A stretch of DNA of 64,000 nucleotides from Okeania sp. SIO2C9. GTDB lineage: Bacteria > Cyanobacteriota > Cyanobacteriia > Cyanobacteriales > Microcoleaceae. Positions 1 to 8,752 of the stretch are shown piece by piece (the first letter of the stretch is position 1; each line of letters opens with the position of its first letter). Below the pieces are notes generated by a model, which did no database searches, was not told where the DNA came from, and was given only the letters and a program-made list of their open reading frames with translations. The DNA is taken from contig NZ_JAAHGO010000012.1 in NCBI RefSeq assembly GCF_010672455.1, positions 630,321-694,320 of the forward strand. Direction: 5' to 3'. The position numbers and the translations under genes were made by a program.

Positions 1-1
1 T

Positions 2-835
2 CTTGGTTGGGATGCAGCAGGTGTAGTGGTAGAAGTTGGAGAAGAAGTAACACAATTTAAACCTGGAGAGGAGGTTTATTATGCAGGAGATATTACTCGT
101 CCTGGTAGCAACAGCGAATTTCATTTAGTGGATGCCAGAATAGTCGGTCGCAAACCCCAGAATTTAGATTTTGCTCATGCAGCAGCTTTTCCTCTTACTG
201 GTATCACTGCTTGGGAAGCTCTATTTGAAAGATTAAATATTGATAAAACAGGAGCAGATGCAGGTAAATCCATTTTAATTATCAATGGTGCAGGGGGAGT
301 TGGTTCTATTGCGATTCAAATAGCGAAAAAGCTAGCCAAGCTTAATGTTATTGCTACAGCTTCTCGTCCTGAAACTATTGCTTGGTGTAAAAAAATGGGT
401 GCTGATGAAGTGGTCAATCATCGAAATAATCTTGCGGAGGAAATTGAGAAAATCGGTTATCAAAATGTCGATTATATTCTTTGCTTGAACGACACCGATG
501 GTCACTGGCAAGCTATGACTAAAGCAATTAAACCCCAAGGCACGATTTGTTCCATTGTGGAAAACGAACAACCGTTAGACATGGAAACTTTAAAGAGTAA
601 GAGTGCTAGCTTTGTTTGGGAATTTATGTTTACTCGATCCATGTATCAAACAGAAGATATGGCAGAGCAAACTAATTTACTTAATGAGTTGAGTCAACTG
701 ATCGAAGATGGTGTAATTGTTACAACTTGCAATGAGGTAGTCAAACCGATCGATGCTAAAAACTTACGGGATGTTCATCAACGTCTTGAAAAGGGTAGAA
801 CTATTGGAAAAATTGTTTTAGCTGAATGGAATTAA
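2..835 (+). CDS. Zinc-type alcohol dehydrogenase/quinone reductase-like protein (5' truncated)
   Basis: The reading frame is open to the left edge, so the N-terminal part (about 60 residues) lies outside the window. A GTG at 26 is only an internal codon. The visible 277 residues belong to the medium-chain dehydrogenase/reductase superfamily, zinc-binding ADH family 1 type. The glycine-rich NAD(P) motif NGAGGVGSIAIQIAK sits in the Rossmann domain and the frame ends in GRTIGKIVLAEWN, a typical MDR C-terminus. The substrate cannot be told from sequence; NADPH-dependent reduction of quinones or enones is the usual activity of relatives. The frame ends cleanly with TAA, and about 90 bases downstream begins a 126-bp second copy of codons from this gene. 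Confidence 0.85.
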   Translation, partial: LGWDAAGVVVEVGEEVTQFKPGEEVYYAGDITRPGSNSEFHLVDARIVGRKPQNLDFAHAAAFPLTGITAWEALFERLNIDKTGADAGKSILIINGAGGVGSIAIQIAKKLAKLNVIATASRPETIAWCKKMGADEVVNHRNNLAEEIEKIGYQNVDYILCLNDTDGHWQAMTKAIKPQGTICSIVENEQPLDMETLKSKSASFVWEFMFTRSMYQTEDMAEQTNLLNELSQLIEDGVIVTTCNEVVKPIDAKNLRDVHQRLEKGRTIGKIVLAEWN

Positions 836-924
836 TTTTTAACTAGCTATCAGCTTTCAGGTATAACACTAGGATTTACACATAACTACCAGATATTGTA
901 GGGGTTGGCCGTTAACCCTTACAA

Positions 925-1050
925 GAGGTTTATTACGCAGGAGATATTACTCGTCCTGGTAGCAACAGCGAATTTCATTTAGTGGATGCCAGAATTGTTG
1001 GTCGCAAACCCAATAATTTAGATTTTGCTCATGCAGCAGCTTTTCCTCTT
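925..1050 (+). pseudogene. 126-bp fragment of an alcohol dehydrogenase paralogue
   Basis: This segment matches bases 71-196 of the dehydrogenase at the left edge over 126 bases with five differences. Three are silent third-position changes and two fall in one codon (Gln to Asn). It has no start and no continuation: it ends abruptly in a TATACCAATTCC repeat end at about 1051. The upstream junction lies in a GGGGTTGGCCGTTAACCC palindrome. The mostly silent differences suggest that it comes from a once-functional paralogue or allele rather than from a very recent copy. Confidence 0.8.
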
Positions 1051-1084
1051 ATACCAATTCCTAAAAGTAACACTATACTTGGGT

Positions 1085-1352
1085 AAGACTTCAGTTATTA
1101 ATTAATTAACTTCCCGCCAGGGAAGTCCCGCGCTCTCCCGCAGGGGAGCGTCGTATGGTCAAGCCAGGGCCAAGATTCGGATACCTTCATAAGCTAAACG
1201 TTCATATGCCCTTGACAAGCTAGGTACATTTTGTTATGGTAAGGTCCAACACAGGGGGAGGACATCACCTCTGTCTAAACAGCGGTCAGGGTTTCCCAGA
1301 CTGAAGAATCCCGCGTTGTCCCGTAAGGGCAACGTCGGGAGTATGTCAAAAC
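1085..1352 (+). mobile_element. Orphan IS200/IS605-type right end, possible omega-RNA sequence
   Basis: A non-coding GC-richer block holds two hairpins (CTTCCCGCCAGGGAAG, and CCCGCGTTGTCCC with its partner to about 1340) and a terminal tract ending GGGAGTATGTCAA. This layout, with the GAATCCCGCG..GTCGGGAG hairpin just before GTATGTCAA, resembles the right end that follows orfB/tnpB genes in cyanobacterial IS605-type elements, where the omega-RNA is encoded. No tnpB frame is attached. The family assignment rests on recalled resemblance and was not searched. Confidence 0.45.
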
Positions 1353-1548
1353 AGGTAGAATCACCTTTTTGCTAAAAATAGCCCAGTTAATATTAGAGTT
1401 GTTGGGAAATAAAAATTCAAAAGCCTCAAAAGCTTACTATATAAGATTTTCAGGGTTGGAGAATTAAAAAACACTATAAACATTGACTAATAATGGTTTT
1501 AGCCATTTTTTTAGCTTAATTCCCAACAACTCTATTAATTATTCTTAC

Positions 1549-1677
1549 TTTTTACCAAAAAATGAGGGTATGTGCCTCCCCTTTTAAGGGGATGAAAAAA
1601 ATATTTAGTTCAGTATTTCAAGCCTCCGACTTCAGTCGGAGGTTCACTGATAACTGATAACTGATAACTGAAATGAC
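1549..1677 (+). repeat. Dispersed repeat family A, copy 1
   Basis: The unit begins near TTACCAAAAAATGAGGGT, passes through the hairpin CCCCTTTTAAGGGG and a second hairpin CCTCCGACTTCAGTCGGAGG, and ends in a run of the heptamer CTGATAA followed by CTGAAATGAC. Close copies lie at about 8400-8510, at 24290-24420 (inverted) and at 45434-45567. A partial copy, only the tail, lies at 33830-33873. No coding content is evident. Confidence 0.85.
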
Positions 1678-1805
1678 TTCTCCCCCACTCCCCCTCCCAG
1701 GAGGCGGAGGGGCTAGGGGTGGATCCCCTGCTCAACAAAATGGGGCACTCGAAGATGGTGTGTTGATATTTAGCAACAAGGAAACATAACTTTAACGAAG
1801 TCATA

Positions 1806-1928
1806 CAGCGCTTTTCAGATGGATGAACCACATCGTCATAACCAAAACCTTGTAGGGGCGAACGGCCGTTTGCTTCGCATAACTATCGTTAACGCCCCTA
1901 CTGTGGTCTATCGAAATGAAAACCGCTG
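1806..1928. mobile_element. IS630-type MITE with TA target duplication
   Basis: This 123-bp element is flanked by TA on both sides. Its left end CAGCGCTTTTCAGATGGATG and the inverted right end CAGCGGTTTTCATTTCGATA match the terminal repeats of the IS630-family element at 25105-26182. The core holds the GC-rich palindrome GGGGCGAACGGCCGTTTGC. It has no reading frame, so it is best explained as a non-autonomous derivative mobilised by an IS630-type transposase. Confidence 0.8.
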
Positions 1929-1934
1929 TAAGTC

Positions 1935-2065
1935 AGAACTCAGAAGTTAACCCACCCCTAACCCCTCCCAGGAGGGGAAGTAGGGGATGCGTGAGCAACT
2001 CTCCAAAAATATTTATTGCGCCTTAAAAGGCGGGGTTTTAGACCCATATTATTTTGATAAATGAT
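1935..2065 (+). repeat. Dispersed repeat family B, copy 1
   Basis: It contains the heptamer-like AGTCAGAACTCAGAAGT tract, then a fixed block ending CGCCTTAAAAGGCGGGG and TATTATTTTGATAAA. Other copies are at 9162-9345, 35698-35815 and, inverted, 40553-40735. This copy carries an extra CCCCTCCCAGGAGGGG insert. Confidence 0.75.
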
Positions 2066-2140
2066 TATTATTATCAAACGCGAAAAATCAAGAGTTTAGA
2101 CAGTATCTTAATAGTTGAAACCTTTATCCAACAATCGTTA

Positions 2141-2466
2141 TATCAAATCCGTTTAATTGGACATAAAAAAAATATCCAATTGCCATAACGACGCTCATCT
2201 TTCTAATTCTCTCTCCTCCTGACTCCTGTACGGGCGAACGGCCGTTTGCTTCGCATAACTATCGTTAACGCCCCTACTACCTGATATCATGTCCGACGGC
2301 AATCGTTTGTGTAAAAGTTAGCGTGGATATCTACAGGAAATTTAAGTTTTTTTCTTGCCTGTTGCCTGTTGCCTGTTGCCTATTTACTATACAAGACCGA
2401 TGCTACCGGACATGATATGACTCCTCCTTACTTAACCAATCTATAACTGTTTAACCGGATTTGATA
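2141..2466. mobile_element. TNA-type MITE (family 1), outer copy with a nested copy
   Basis: The left end TATCAAATCCGTTTAATTG and right end TTAACCGGATTTGATA are inverted copies of each other. Outside the nested element, its sequence is the reverse complement of the MITE at 5436-5584. A second family member, 2285-2417, is inserted inside it. The flanks are TTA on the left and TCA on the right, so the original duplication is no longer perfect. The right end supplies the last codons of the hydrolase at 2441-3685. Confidence 0.8.
2285..2417. mobile_element. TNA-type MITE (family 1), nested copy
   Basis: This 133-bp element begins TATCATGTCC and ends GGACATGATA and is bounded by TGA on both sides, a perfect 3-bp duplication. 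It carries a GTTGCCT heptamer array. A nearly identical element lies at 15263-15400, bounded by TCA, which shows independent transposition of the same sequence. Confidence 0.85.
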
Positions 2467-3685
2467 TCACCCCGTGAAGCACAGATGCTAAAAAGCGTTC
2501 GGTATAATACAAAGCAAGCTGATTGCTAATCCCAGGAAAAACTGCGTCAAAGGAGTGTTCAGCCCAGGGGATTTCTAAAAAAATAGCCTGGTTGCCAGTT
2601 GCTCGCAGTTGAGTGTATAAAATTCGTCCAAACTTAGGTTGTACTATATGGTCGCGGCCTGCATAAACTAGTAAAGAAGGGGGAAGAGCAGTTCTAACAT
2701 AACTTTTGGGAGAAGCTTTTTGATAGAGTTCTAAGAGTTCGTCTGGTGTTCCTCCCAAAAAATCCCGCAGGACAGTATTTGTATTGATAGGATTGGGAAA
2801 AGGTGGATTGCGGAACCCTTCTATTAAGTCACTAGGTGCGTAGTAACTTACCACTGCTCGAAAAGGCATAGCACCTTGCTCGTAAGCAGCCAGAGTTGCT
2901 AAATGGCCTCCTGCTGAACGGCCCATTATCGCTATGCGCTCAATATCTACTTTCAAATTATCCGCATGGGCTTGAATATACTGCAAGGCTGCTCGTACAT
3001 CTTCGATTTGAGCGGGAAATTTATACTTGGGTGCATGGCGGTAATCAATAGCTATTACTGAGTAGCCTTGAGCTGCTATGTAACAACTAAACCTCTCATA
3101 ATTATCAGGACTGCCTTGTCTCCAAGCTCCACCGTAGACAATTACCACAGTAGGAAAGTTATGCAATTTTTGTGTAACTAAAGGCTGGTAAACATTTAGT
3201 TTGAGGTCTACTCCATCGGGACTGGCAAAGACAATACCTCTTTGAGTCTGAACTTCCTTTTTAGGAAGCCCACGAAAAACATCTGCAAGGACAAATGGTT
3301 GGGGACGCATTTGGGCTTTTAAGTCTTCAGGAACACTTTGTAAATAGTCTGTTCCCAAAACAGTCTCCATCTCAACAGCAAAGTTAGTGTTGGTAGTAGC
3401 TAGCTGGCTCAGTGGCAGTAAACTTAATATTAGGCTAAGTAAGCTAGAGATGAAAATGAGAGCAGACCACCAAGTTTTGTGAATAAAAACTGTTAGTATA
3501 AGCGCAAGCAGATTCAGGCAAATCAGCCAAGGGCTAATTTCTGGAGTTGCCACTGCCAAAGGTAAAAGAAAAGAATTCGGAGCAGGAATTACAATCCAGA
3601 GACTGAAAAAAAGTCCTAATATACTCAATAGCAACGGAACTAACCACCAGAACTGTAAAATCTCTGATAAGTTTGGTTGAAGCAT
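2441..3685 (-). CDS. Membrane-anchored alpha/beta hydrolase (esterase/lipase)
   Basis: The 414-residue protein has an N-terminal membrane region (about residues 12-90, three hydrophobic stretches) and a C-terminal alpha/beta hydrolase domain of the hormone-sensitive-lipase/carboxylesterase type (about 140-400). The oxyanion region reads VIVYGGAWRQGS, the nucleophile elbow is IMGRSAGGHLA (catalytic Ser), and the acid and histidine fit YAGRDHIVQP and WAEHSFD. It probably hydrolyses a short ester at the membrane; the substrate is unknown. The last eight or so residues (VISNPVKQL) are encoded by the terminal repeat of the MITE at 2141-2466, so the original C-terminus has been replaced. It is divergent from the SDR gene at 3729, with 43 bases between the starts, so the two promoters must be very close. 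Confidence 0.85.
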   Translation of the reverse strand: MLQPNLSEILQFWWLVPLLLSILGLFFSLWIVIPAPNSFLLPLAVATPEISPWLICLNLLALILTVFIHKTWWSALIFISSLLSLILSLLPLSQLATTNTNFAVEMETVLGTDYLQSVPEDLKAQMRPQPFVLADVFRGLPKKEVQTQRGIVFASPDGVDLKLNVYQPLVTQKLHNFPTVVIVYGGAWRQGSPDNYERFSCYIAAQGYSVIAIDYRHAPKYKFPAQIEDVRAALQYIQAHADNLKVDIERIAIMGRSAGGHLATLAAYEQGAMPFRAVVSYYAPSDLIEGFRNPPFPNPINTNTVLRDFLGGTPDELLELYQKASPKSYVRTALPPSLLVYAGRDHIVQPKFGRILYTQLRATGNQAIFLEIPWAEHSFDAVFPGISNQLALYYTERFLASVLHGVISNPVKQL

Positions 3686-3728
3686 CGTTTTTCGCTAAAC
3701 TGTATTTGGTAAACTATAGTAAGTAATT

Positions 3729-4697
3729 ATGACAGACCTGAAAGGTAAAGTAGCATTGGTTACAGGAGCAACGCGGGGTATAGGTAAGGGCATTGCAATA
3801 GGTTTAGGTGAGGCCGGTGCTACTATCTATATTACAGGTCGTAGTCTCGAAAAACCTTGTGTTAATGATGGCGTTTCCGGTACTCTCCAGGAAACACAGT
3901 TAGCTATTGAAAAAGCTGGTGGTAAGTGTATTCCCGTTCAAGTAGATCATGCGGATGACGAGCAAGTACGGTTACTCTTTGAGCGCATTGAAAATGAACA
4001 ACAGGGGCAACTCCATATATTAGTGAACAATGTCTTCTCAGGAGTAAAGGCCATTAGAGATGCCTACGGTCAGCCATTCTGGAAATCTGAACCTAGTCTT
4101 TGGGATCTTGTGAATAATGTAGGTCTTCGCAGTCACTATATTAGCAGTGTATTTGCTGCCCGAATGATGGCTCCTCGTGGGGGGGGAATTATCTTTACTA
4201 TCTCTTCCTGGGGTGGTATGTCTTATCTATTTGGTGCTGCTTATGGTGCGGGTAAGGCAGCAAGCGATCGCCTGGCAGCGGATATGGCAGTAGAGTTAAA
4301 AGCAGATAATATTGCTTCTATATCTATTTGGCCGGGGATTGTCGGTACAGAGCATATAATTAATTTTACCAATCAATTGAGTCAAAGTAATACTGTAGAT
4401 ATTTTTGGTGATCGTGAAAATTGGGAAACTCCTTTGTTTATAGGTAGAGTTATTGCGAATCTGGCTGCTGAACCAAGTATTATGAGTCATACGGGTAAGG
4501 TGCGGATTGTTGCTGAACTTGCTGAAAAATATAATATTGTAGATGAGAATGGTAATTGTCCTATATCTCTACGTTCCCTTCGTTTTTTAATTCCTTTTAC
4601 TGTTCCTGCACTGAGAAAATATGCCTGGTTAATACCAAATTTCAAAATCCCTTGGTTTTTATTGTTATGGGGAAGGCTGGCATCACCTCAAATTTAA
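3729..4697 (+). CDS. SDR family oxidoreductase (DHRS1-like)
   Basis: This is a 322-residue short-chain dehydrogenase/reductase. The N-terminal cofactor motif is TGATRGIGKGIA, followed by the structural motif VNNV near residue 100, and the active site is Ser (TISSWGG) with YGAGKAA giving the Tyr-x-x-x-Lys pair. The C-terminal extension after residue 260 and the overall length match the DHRS1-like subgroup rather than the 250-residue classical enzymes. The ATG at 3729 fits the family start (MTDLKGKVALVTG). The substrate is unknown. The gene ends just before a repeat-filled region beginning with a GTAGGGA/GTAGGCA heptamer tract. Confidence 0.88.
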   Translation: MTDLKGKVALVTGATRGIGKGIAIGLGEAGATIYITGRSLEKPCVNDGVSGTLQETQLAIEKAGGKCIPVQVDHADDEQVRLLFERIENEQQGQLHILVNNVFSGVKAIRDAYGQPFWKSEPSLWDLVNNVGLRSHYISSVFAARMMAPRGGGIIFTISSWGGMSYLFGAAYGAGKAASDRLAADMAVELKADNIASISIWPGIVGTEHIINFTNQLSQSNTVDIFGDRENWETPLFIGRVIANLAAEPSIMSHTGKVRIVAELAEKYNIVDENGNCPISLRSLRFLIPFTVPALRKYAWLIPNFKIPWFLLLWGRLASPQI

Positions 4698-4766
4698 TTA
4701 TTATACATCTCCTCCATGCATAGGGAGTAGGGAGTAGGCAGTAGGCAGTAGGGAACCCACCCCTAA

Positions 4767-4939
4767 TATCATGTCCGGTTGAACAGTTATAAATAAACGA
4801 CGAAGGAGTCAGGAGACAACCCACCCCTAGCCCCTCCCCCTCCCAGGAGGGGAAGACAGGAGACAGGAGGGTAGAAAGAAGAAGAAGAAGGAGAAAGAAG
4901 GAGAAAGTTTTTTTGATCACTAATTATCCGGACATGATA
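4767..4939. mobile_element. TNA-type MITE (family 1), TAA duplication
   Basis: The 173-bp element has inverted ends TATCATGTCCGG and CCGGACATGATA. It splits a CCCC-TAA-CCCC repeat, and TAA is present on both sides. Internally it has GAGTCAG-type heptamers, a CCCCTCCCAGGAGGGG palindrome and an AGAAGAAGG tract. Confidence 0.85.
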
Positions 4940-5093
4940 TAACCCCTCCCAGGAGGGGAAAGAATTGATAATTTATGTGTGATAATTGATTTGATTTTTG
5001 ATTTTTACCTTAATTATTCGGTAAAAATCCTCTCCTTTAAAGGAGAAACAATGAATTAATTTTCGGCGTTGGTGAATATAGAATGCTTAAGAA

Positions 5094-5880
5094 TAAAATT
5101 GTTGTCAAACTCAAGAAAAAATGTACTGTCTGTCATGCCAATCTTCTCGTGATCAGAAAAATGGTTGACGTTACGGCAAAAACAATTCTTTAAGTTGTCA
5201 CGACTGTGGACCAAAAAGCAAGTTTAATCTCCTCACCCCAAAGCAGATCACCCGCTCTGTTAAACAACTATGTCTGAAAATGTATTTTAATGGTATGGGA
5301 TTGAGAGCTTAAGCTAGAGTAACTCAAATCAATCATCCAACCATCATTAACTGGGCCCGCGCCAGCAGCAGAAGAATTATAGTCATGAACCCTGAGATAC
5401 TGAAATTCCTGCATGCTAAAGAAATAGATGAATTATATCAAGTCCGGTTAAACAGTTATAGAATGGTTAACTCAGGAGGAGTCAGGAGTCAGGAGTCAGG
5501 AGTCAGAAGGAGAGAGAATTACAAAGATGAGCCTACTTATGACGATTGGAGAATTTTTTTATGTGCAATTAACCGGATTTGATATTACAAACCTTTGTAG
5601 CAGCTAAAAAGAACAAAGTCTGGATTTAGACAGAGCGTGAATCATTGGAAAGAAGGAATTTTACTTTGGGTAATTGGCGATCGCTCTCGTCAAACTTTTG
5701 AGTTACTGTGGCAAATAATAGAGTTGTTGGCTCGCGTTTTTGGTATGTAACAGATGGTTACAGAGTTTATCAAAGTTATATTCAGCCCAGTTGCACCATC
5801 TTGCTAGTAAAACTTACATGACCAGAGTAGAGGGTGAAAACACTCGTTTAAGACATTACCCACGCAAGATTAAAACGAAA
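5094..5880 (+). pseudogene. IS1-type transposase pseudogene
   Basis: The frame starts at MYCLSCQSS near 5121 and has in-frame stops within 30 codons. Recognisable segments appear up to the conserved MTRVEGENTRLRHY region at about 5818-5860. The MITE at 5436-5584 interrupts the segment reading EIDELQTF..KKNKVW. The product cannot be made intact. Confidence 0.65.
5436..5584. mobile_element. TNA-type MITE (family 1) nested in the IS1 remnant
   Basis: The 149-bp element has ends TATCAAGTCCGGTT and AACCGGATTTGATA and is flanked by TTA on both sides. It includes a GAGTCAG heptamer array at about 5466-5508. It is the inverted equivalent of the element at 2141-2466. Confidence 0.85.
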
Positions 5881-5892
5881 AACTTTATGTTA

Positions 5893-6111
5893 TATGATGT
5901 TCGGACGGGTCAGTTATAAATAAAATTAAGGACTGACAATACCGATAGTGCCAAATAAATACTGAAATTATCTTGACTTTTCTCCAATATTTCCTCTTTT
6001 TCTCCTTTATTCCCTCCTGACTCGGTCCTTCCCCTCCTGGGAGGGGTTAGGGGTGGGTTGACTCCTGACTCCTCACAACAGTTATTTATAAGTATTCAAC
6101 CGAACATGATA
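5893..6111. mobile_element. TNA-type MITE (family 1), second copy in the IS1 remnant
   Basis: The 219-bp element has ends TATGATGTTCGG and CCGAACATGATA and is flanked by TTA on both sides. The GTTATAAATAA / TTATTTATAAG extension of the terminal repeat is preserved. It contains a CCCCTCCTGGGAGGGG palindrome and a GACTCCT heptamer tract. Confidence 0.82.
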
Positions 6112-6299
6112 TTACTCACCCATCTCTAAAAATGCTTAAGTATTCTATTTCCTTACTATTGTACGACTTAAAATTTAAGACTGTGCCAATCCCTATCTGA
6201 AGCATTACACATTCACCAACGCCTAATTTTCCTTTTATTCAATCCTCTTTCTTTTAGGGAGAGGTAATGATCAATTATCCATTATCAATTATTGAACAG

Positions 6300-6384
6300 A
6301 TGTCTAGTAGGGGCGAATACCCATTTGCCCTTACAGGGTTTTGGCTATGACTATGTGGTTCATCACTCAGCAAAAGCGCTGTAA
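6300..6384 (-). mobile_element. Truncated IS630-type MITE
   Basis: Read on the minus strand it starts CAGCGCTTTTGCTGAGTGAT, continues through GAACCACATAGTCATAGCC, and reaches a GGGCAAATGGG..CGCCCCTA core. This parallels the first two thirds of the element at 1806-1928. The opposite terminal repeat is missing. Confidence 0.6.
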
Positions 6385-6496
6385 GTCCCCCACGCTTATT
6401 TGAAAAATTAGTGGTGCGTGTTAATGGGGGTTTGTAGACGCGGAGCTGCTTCTCTTGAGTATCCCCCATTGTAGAACCCATTTGGGTTCTATGATT

Positions 6497-6577
6497 GGGA
6501 GTGTGGGAAATGTGGGAAGTGTGGGGAGTGTGGGGAGTGTGGGAGATGGGGAGATGGGGAGATGGGGAGATGGGGGC
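6497..6577. repeat. Low-complexity GGGGAGTGT/GGGGAGAT tandem array
   Basis: Short direct units, first TGGGGAGTG-like and then GGGGAGAT (8 bp), are repeated without spacers. The complementary CCCCATCT array occurs at 23115-23240 and a short one at 29130-29156. This is a simple repeat, not a CRISPR array. Confidence 0.85.
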
Positions 6578-6720
6578 ATTTTTCTATTTTATTTCTCAAC
6601 CCCCTGACTCCTGACTCCTGACTCCTCTGGCAAAAACCCTCACCTTTGCGGAGGTACCAAATGGTTTCTATACACGCAACTAGAAGCTGATAGCTGACCG
6701 CTGAGGTGCTGACTGCTATT

Positions 6721-8256
6721 TCAACTCTTTTTCAAACATCGGATTGCTTCCAACAAACCTCTGGCTTTATTAATACTTTCCTCGTACTCTGTTTCCGGCA
6801 CAGAATCAGCAACTAAACCAGCTCCCGCTTGCACAGTTACCGTGTGTTTACCATTATTTTTCGGCCGAACAACCATAGTTCTAATCGTAATCGCACTATT
6901 CAACTGACCCTCAAAATCATAATGTCCATAAACCCCAGAATAAGCACCCCGACGACAAGGTTCTAATTCATTAATAATTTCCATCGCCCGAATTTTCGGC
7001 GCACCGCTAACAGTACCCGCAGGAAAACAAGCTTTCAATAAATCCCAAGCAGTTTTATCATCTGCCAACTCTCCCACCACATTACTAACAATGTGCATCA
7101 CATGAGAATAACGTTCAATTATCATTAACTCATCAACTTTTACCGTTCCCACTCGGCAAACACGCCCCAAATCATTCCGACCTAGATCGACTAACATAAT
7201 ATGTTCTGCTCTTTCTTTCGGGTCTTGCAACAATTCCTCAGCTAAAGCATTATCTTCTGCATAAGTTTTACCACGGGGACGAGTTCCGGCAATTGGTCTC
7301 ACCGTAGCAAGACGTTTGCCATCAGGGGTATTTTCTGCTTTCACCATAACTTCCGGACTCGAACCAATAATTTGCCAATCACCAAAATTAAAATAAGCCA
7401 TGTAGGGAGAAGGGTTAATTAATCTTAGAGAACGATAAAGAGCAAATGGCTCCCCTGTATATTCCGTTGAAAGTTGTTGCGAAATAACTACCTGAAAAAT
7501 ATCTCCTGCTTTAATGTAGTCTTTAGCTTTTTCAACGTTGGCACAAAATTGTTCGCGGGGTGTATTACTACTATAGATGTCTCCAACTTCTCGATTTTTT
7601 CCACCAGGTGGCTGCCATTCTAATAAAGTATCTTGTTGTGATAGAGGAGATTGTAATTTATCTACTAACTGAGAAACACGATCGCACGCTTGTTGATAAG
7701 CTGCCTCTAAATTTATTTCTGGAGAGCGGAGGTCTGCATAGGCGATCGCCCAAATCTTCCGTTTTACCTGGTCAAAAACCAAAAGATTATCAACCTGCAT
7801 CCATAAACCATCAGGCAAATCATTTTCAGGAGATGGGTAAACAGGTACACGAGGTTCGATCCACCGAATCAACTCATAACCCCAAAAACCAAATAAGCCA
7901 CCAATATCAGGTGGTAGTTGAGGTAGTTTGACAGGTTGATAGTTTCGCAGACAGTTATCTAGAGTATCAAATGGGTCGCCTTCAAAAATTTTAACTGTGC
8001 CATCCCGGTAAGTTTGGGTAGTGCGATCGCCTCTTGCTTCCAATGTCCACAATGGATCACAGCCAAGAAAACTATACCGTCCGATTTTCTCCCCACCTTC
8101 AACTGACTCTAGTAAAAAACTGTATGGTTGACCAGCGCAGACACGATACCAAGCAGAAACAGGAGTATCGAGGTCTGCTACCAATTCTTGGTAGACAGGA
8201 ACAAAGTTACCTTGTTTTGCTAGTTGGGAAAATTGGGAGAAGTCTGGAAATATCAT
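6721..8256 (-). CDS. trpE: Anthranilate synthase component I
   Basis: The 511-residue chorismate-utilising enzyme catalyses the first committed step of tryptophan synthesis together with a TrpG glutamine amidotransferase, which is not encoded here. The N-terminal domain (about 25-165) carries the feedback-inhibition region [18 protein letters not shown]. The chorismate-binding domain (about 235-500) has [34 protein letters not shown] and [10 protein letters not shown], and ends [16 protein letters not shown]. The ATG at 8256 fits the family start MIFPDFSQF and full length. It stands alone between repeat-rich spacers, as is usual for unlinked trp genes in cyanobacteria. Confidence 0.96.
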   Translation of the reverse strand: MIFPDFSQFSQLAKQGNFVPVYQELVADLDTPVSAWYRVCAGQPYSFLLESVEGGEKIGRYSFLGCDPLWTLEARGDRTTQTYRDGTVKIFEGDPFDTLDNCLRNYQPVKLPQLPPDIGGLFGFWGYELIRWIEPRVPVYPSPENDLPDGLWMQVDNLLVFDQVKRKIWAIAYADLRSPEINLEAAYQQACDRVSQLVDKLQSPLSQQDTLLEWQPPGGKNREVGDIYSSNTPREQFCANVEKAKDYIKAGDIFQVVISQQLSTEYTGEPFALYRSLRLINPSPYMAYFNFGDWQIIGSSPEVMVKAENTPDGKRLATVRPIAGTRPRGKTYAEDNALAEELLQDPKERAEHIMLVDLGRNDLGRVCRVGTVKVDELMIIERYSHVMHIVSNVVGELADDKTAWDLLKACFPAGTVSGAPKIRAMEIINELEPCRRGAYSGVYGHYDFEGQLNSAITIRTMVVRPKNNGKHTVTVQAGAGLVADSVPETEYEESINKARGLLEAIRCLKKS

Positions 8257-8752
8257 AAATTTTGAGGTTTTAGATTTGAGATTCAGTAACCAATACCTTC
8301 TGGGAGGAATTTATTTGGTAGCTTCAGTCATTTTATTGGCATAGTTATCATCATCTCCATTAAGCATAGAATGGCTATTTTGTCAATTTTTTAATTGATG
8401 ACCAAAAAATAAGGTCTCGCCCTTTCAAGGGGATGAAAAAAAATCAAGTTCAATATTTCAATTCACTTTACTTCAGGTACAGAGAGGTACTGATAACTGA
8501 AATGACCCACCCAATATCACAACAAAGATACTCTTGATTATGTTGTTATTTTCTTTCATTAAATTGTGCAATTCTCAATATTAAGGTATGCTGACTGATT
8601 AAGCGTCTGTAGCTACAGGAGATGGTGAGAGCATTAATAATGTTGATACTGATCCTAGTGAAGGATGGCGGAAATAACCGACCAGTTACAAAATCCTAAA
8701 ACAATTACAAATCAATACTTTAAACGTCTTTGAAAAATATCAGGAGTGAAAA
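8257..8752. other. Intergenic region with repeat family A copy 2
   Basis: No gene is seen. Repeat family A occupies about 8400-8510 (CCAAAAAATAAGGTCTCGCC, the CCCCTTT..AAAGGGG-like hairpin degenerated, ending GATAACTGAAATGAC). The rest is AT-rich and presumably holds the promoters of trpE and the NTF2-like gene. Confidence 0.6.

Larger units (their letters stand above)
5065..6223 (+). mobile_element. Decayed IS1-family element carrying two nested MITEs
   Basis: The inverted ends GGCGTTGGTGAAT (5065) and ATTCACCAACGCC (to 6223) enclose translated remnants of an IS1-type transposase. They include a zinc-finger-like start (MYCLSCQSS...CHDCG), a helix-turn-helix part (QINHPTIINWARA) and a C-terminal piece reading TYMTRVEGENTRLRHY in shifting frames. 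Removing the MITEs at 5436-5584 and 5893-6111 with one copy of each TTA duplication leaves about 785 bp, close to the usual IS1 size. Stop codons and frameshifts show that it is inactive. Confidence 0.75.

Noticed and set aside
6497..6577. Regular short repeats that look like a CRISPR array (also 23115-23240)
   Set aside because: Units of 8-9 bases follow each other without spacers, and no cas gene is in the window. They are simple tandem repeats.
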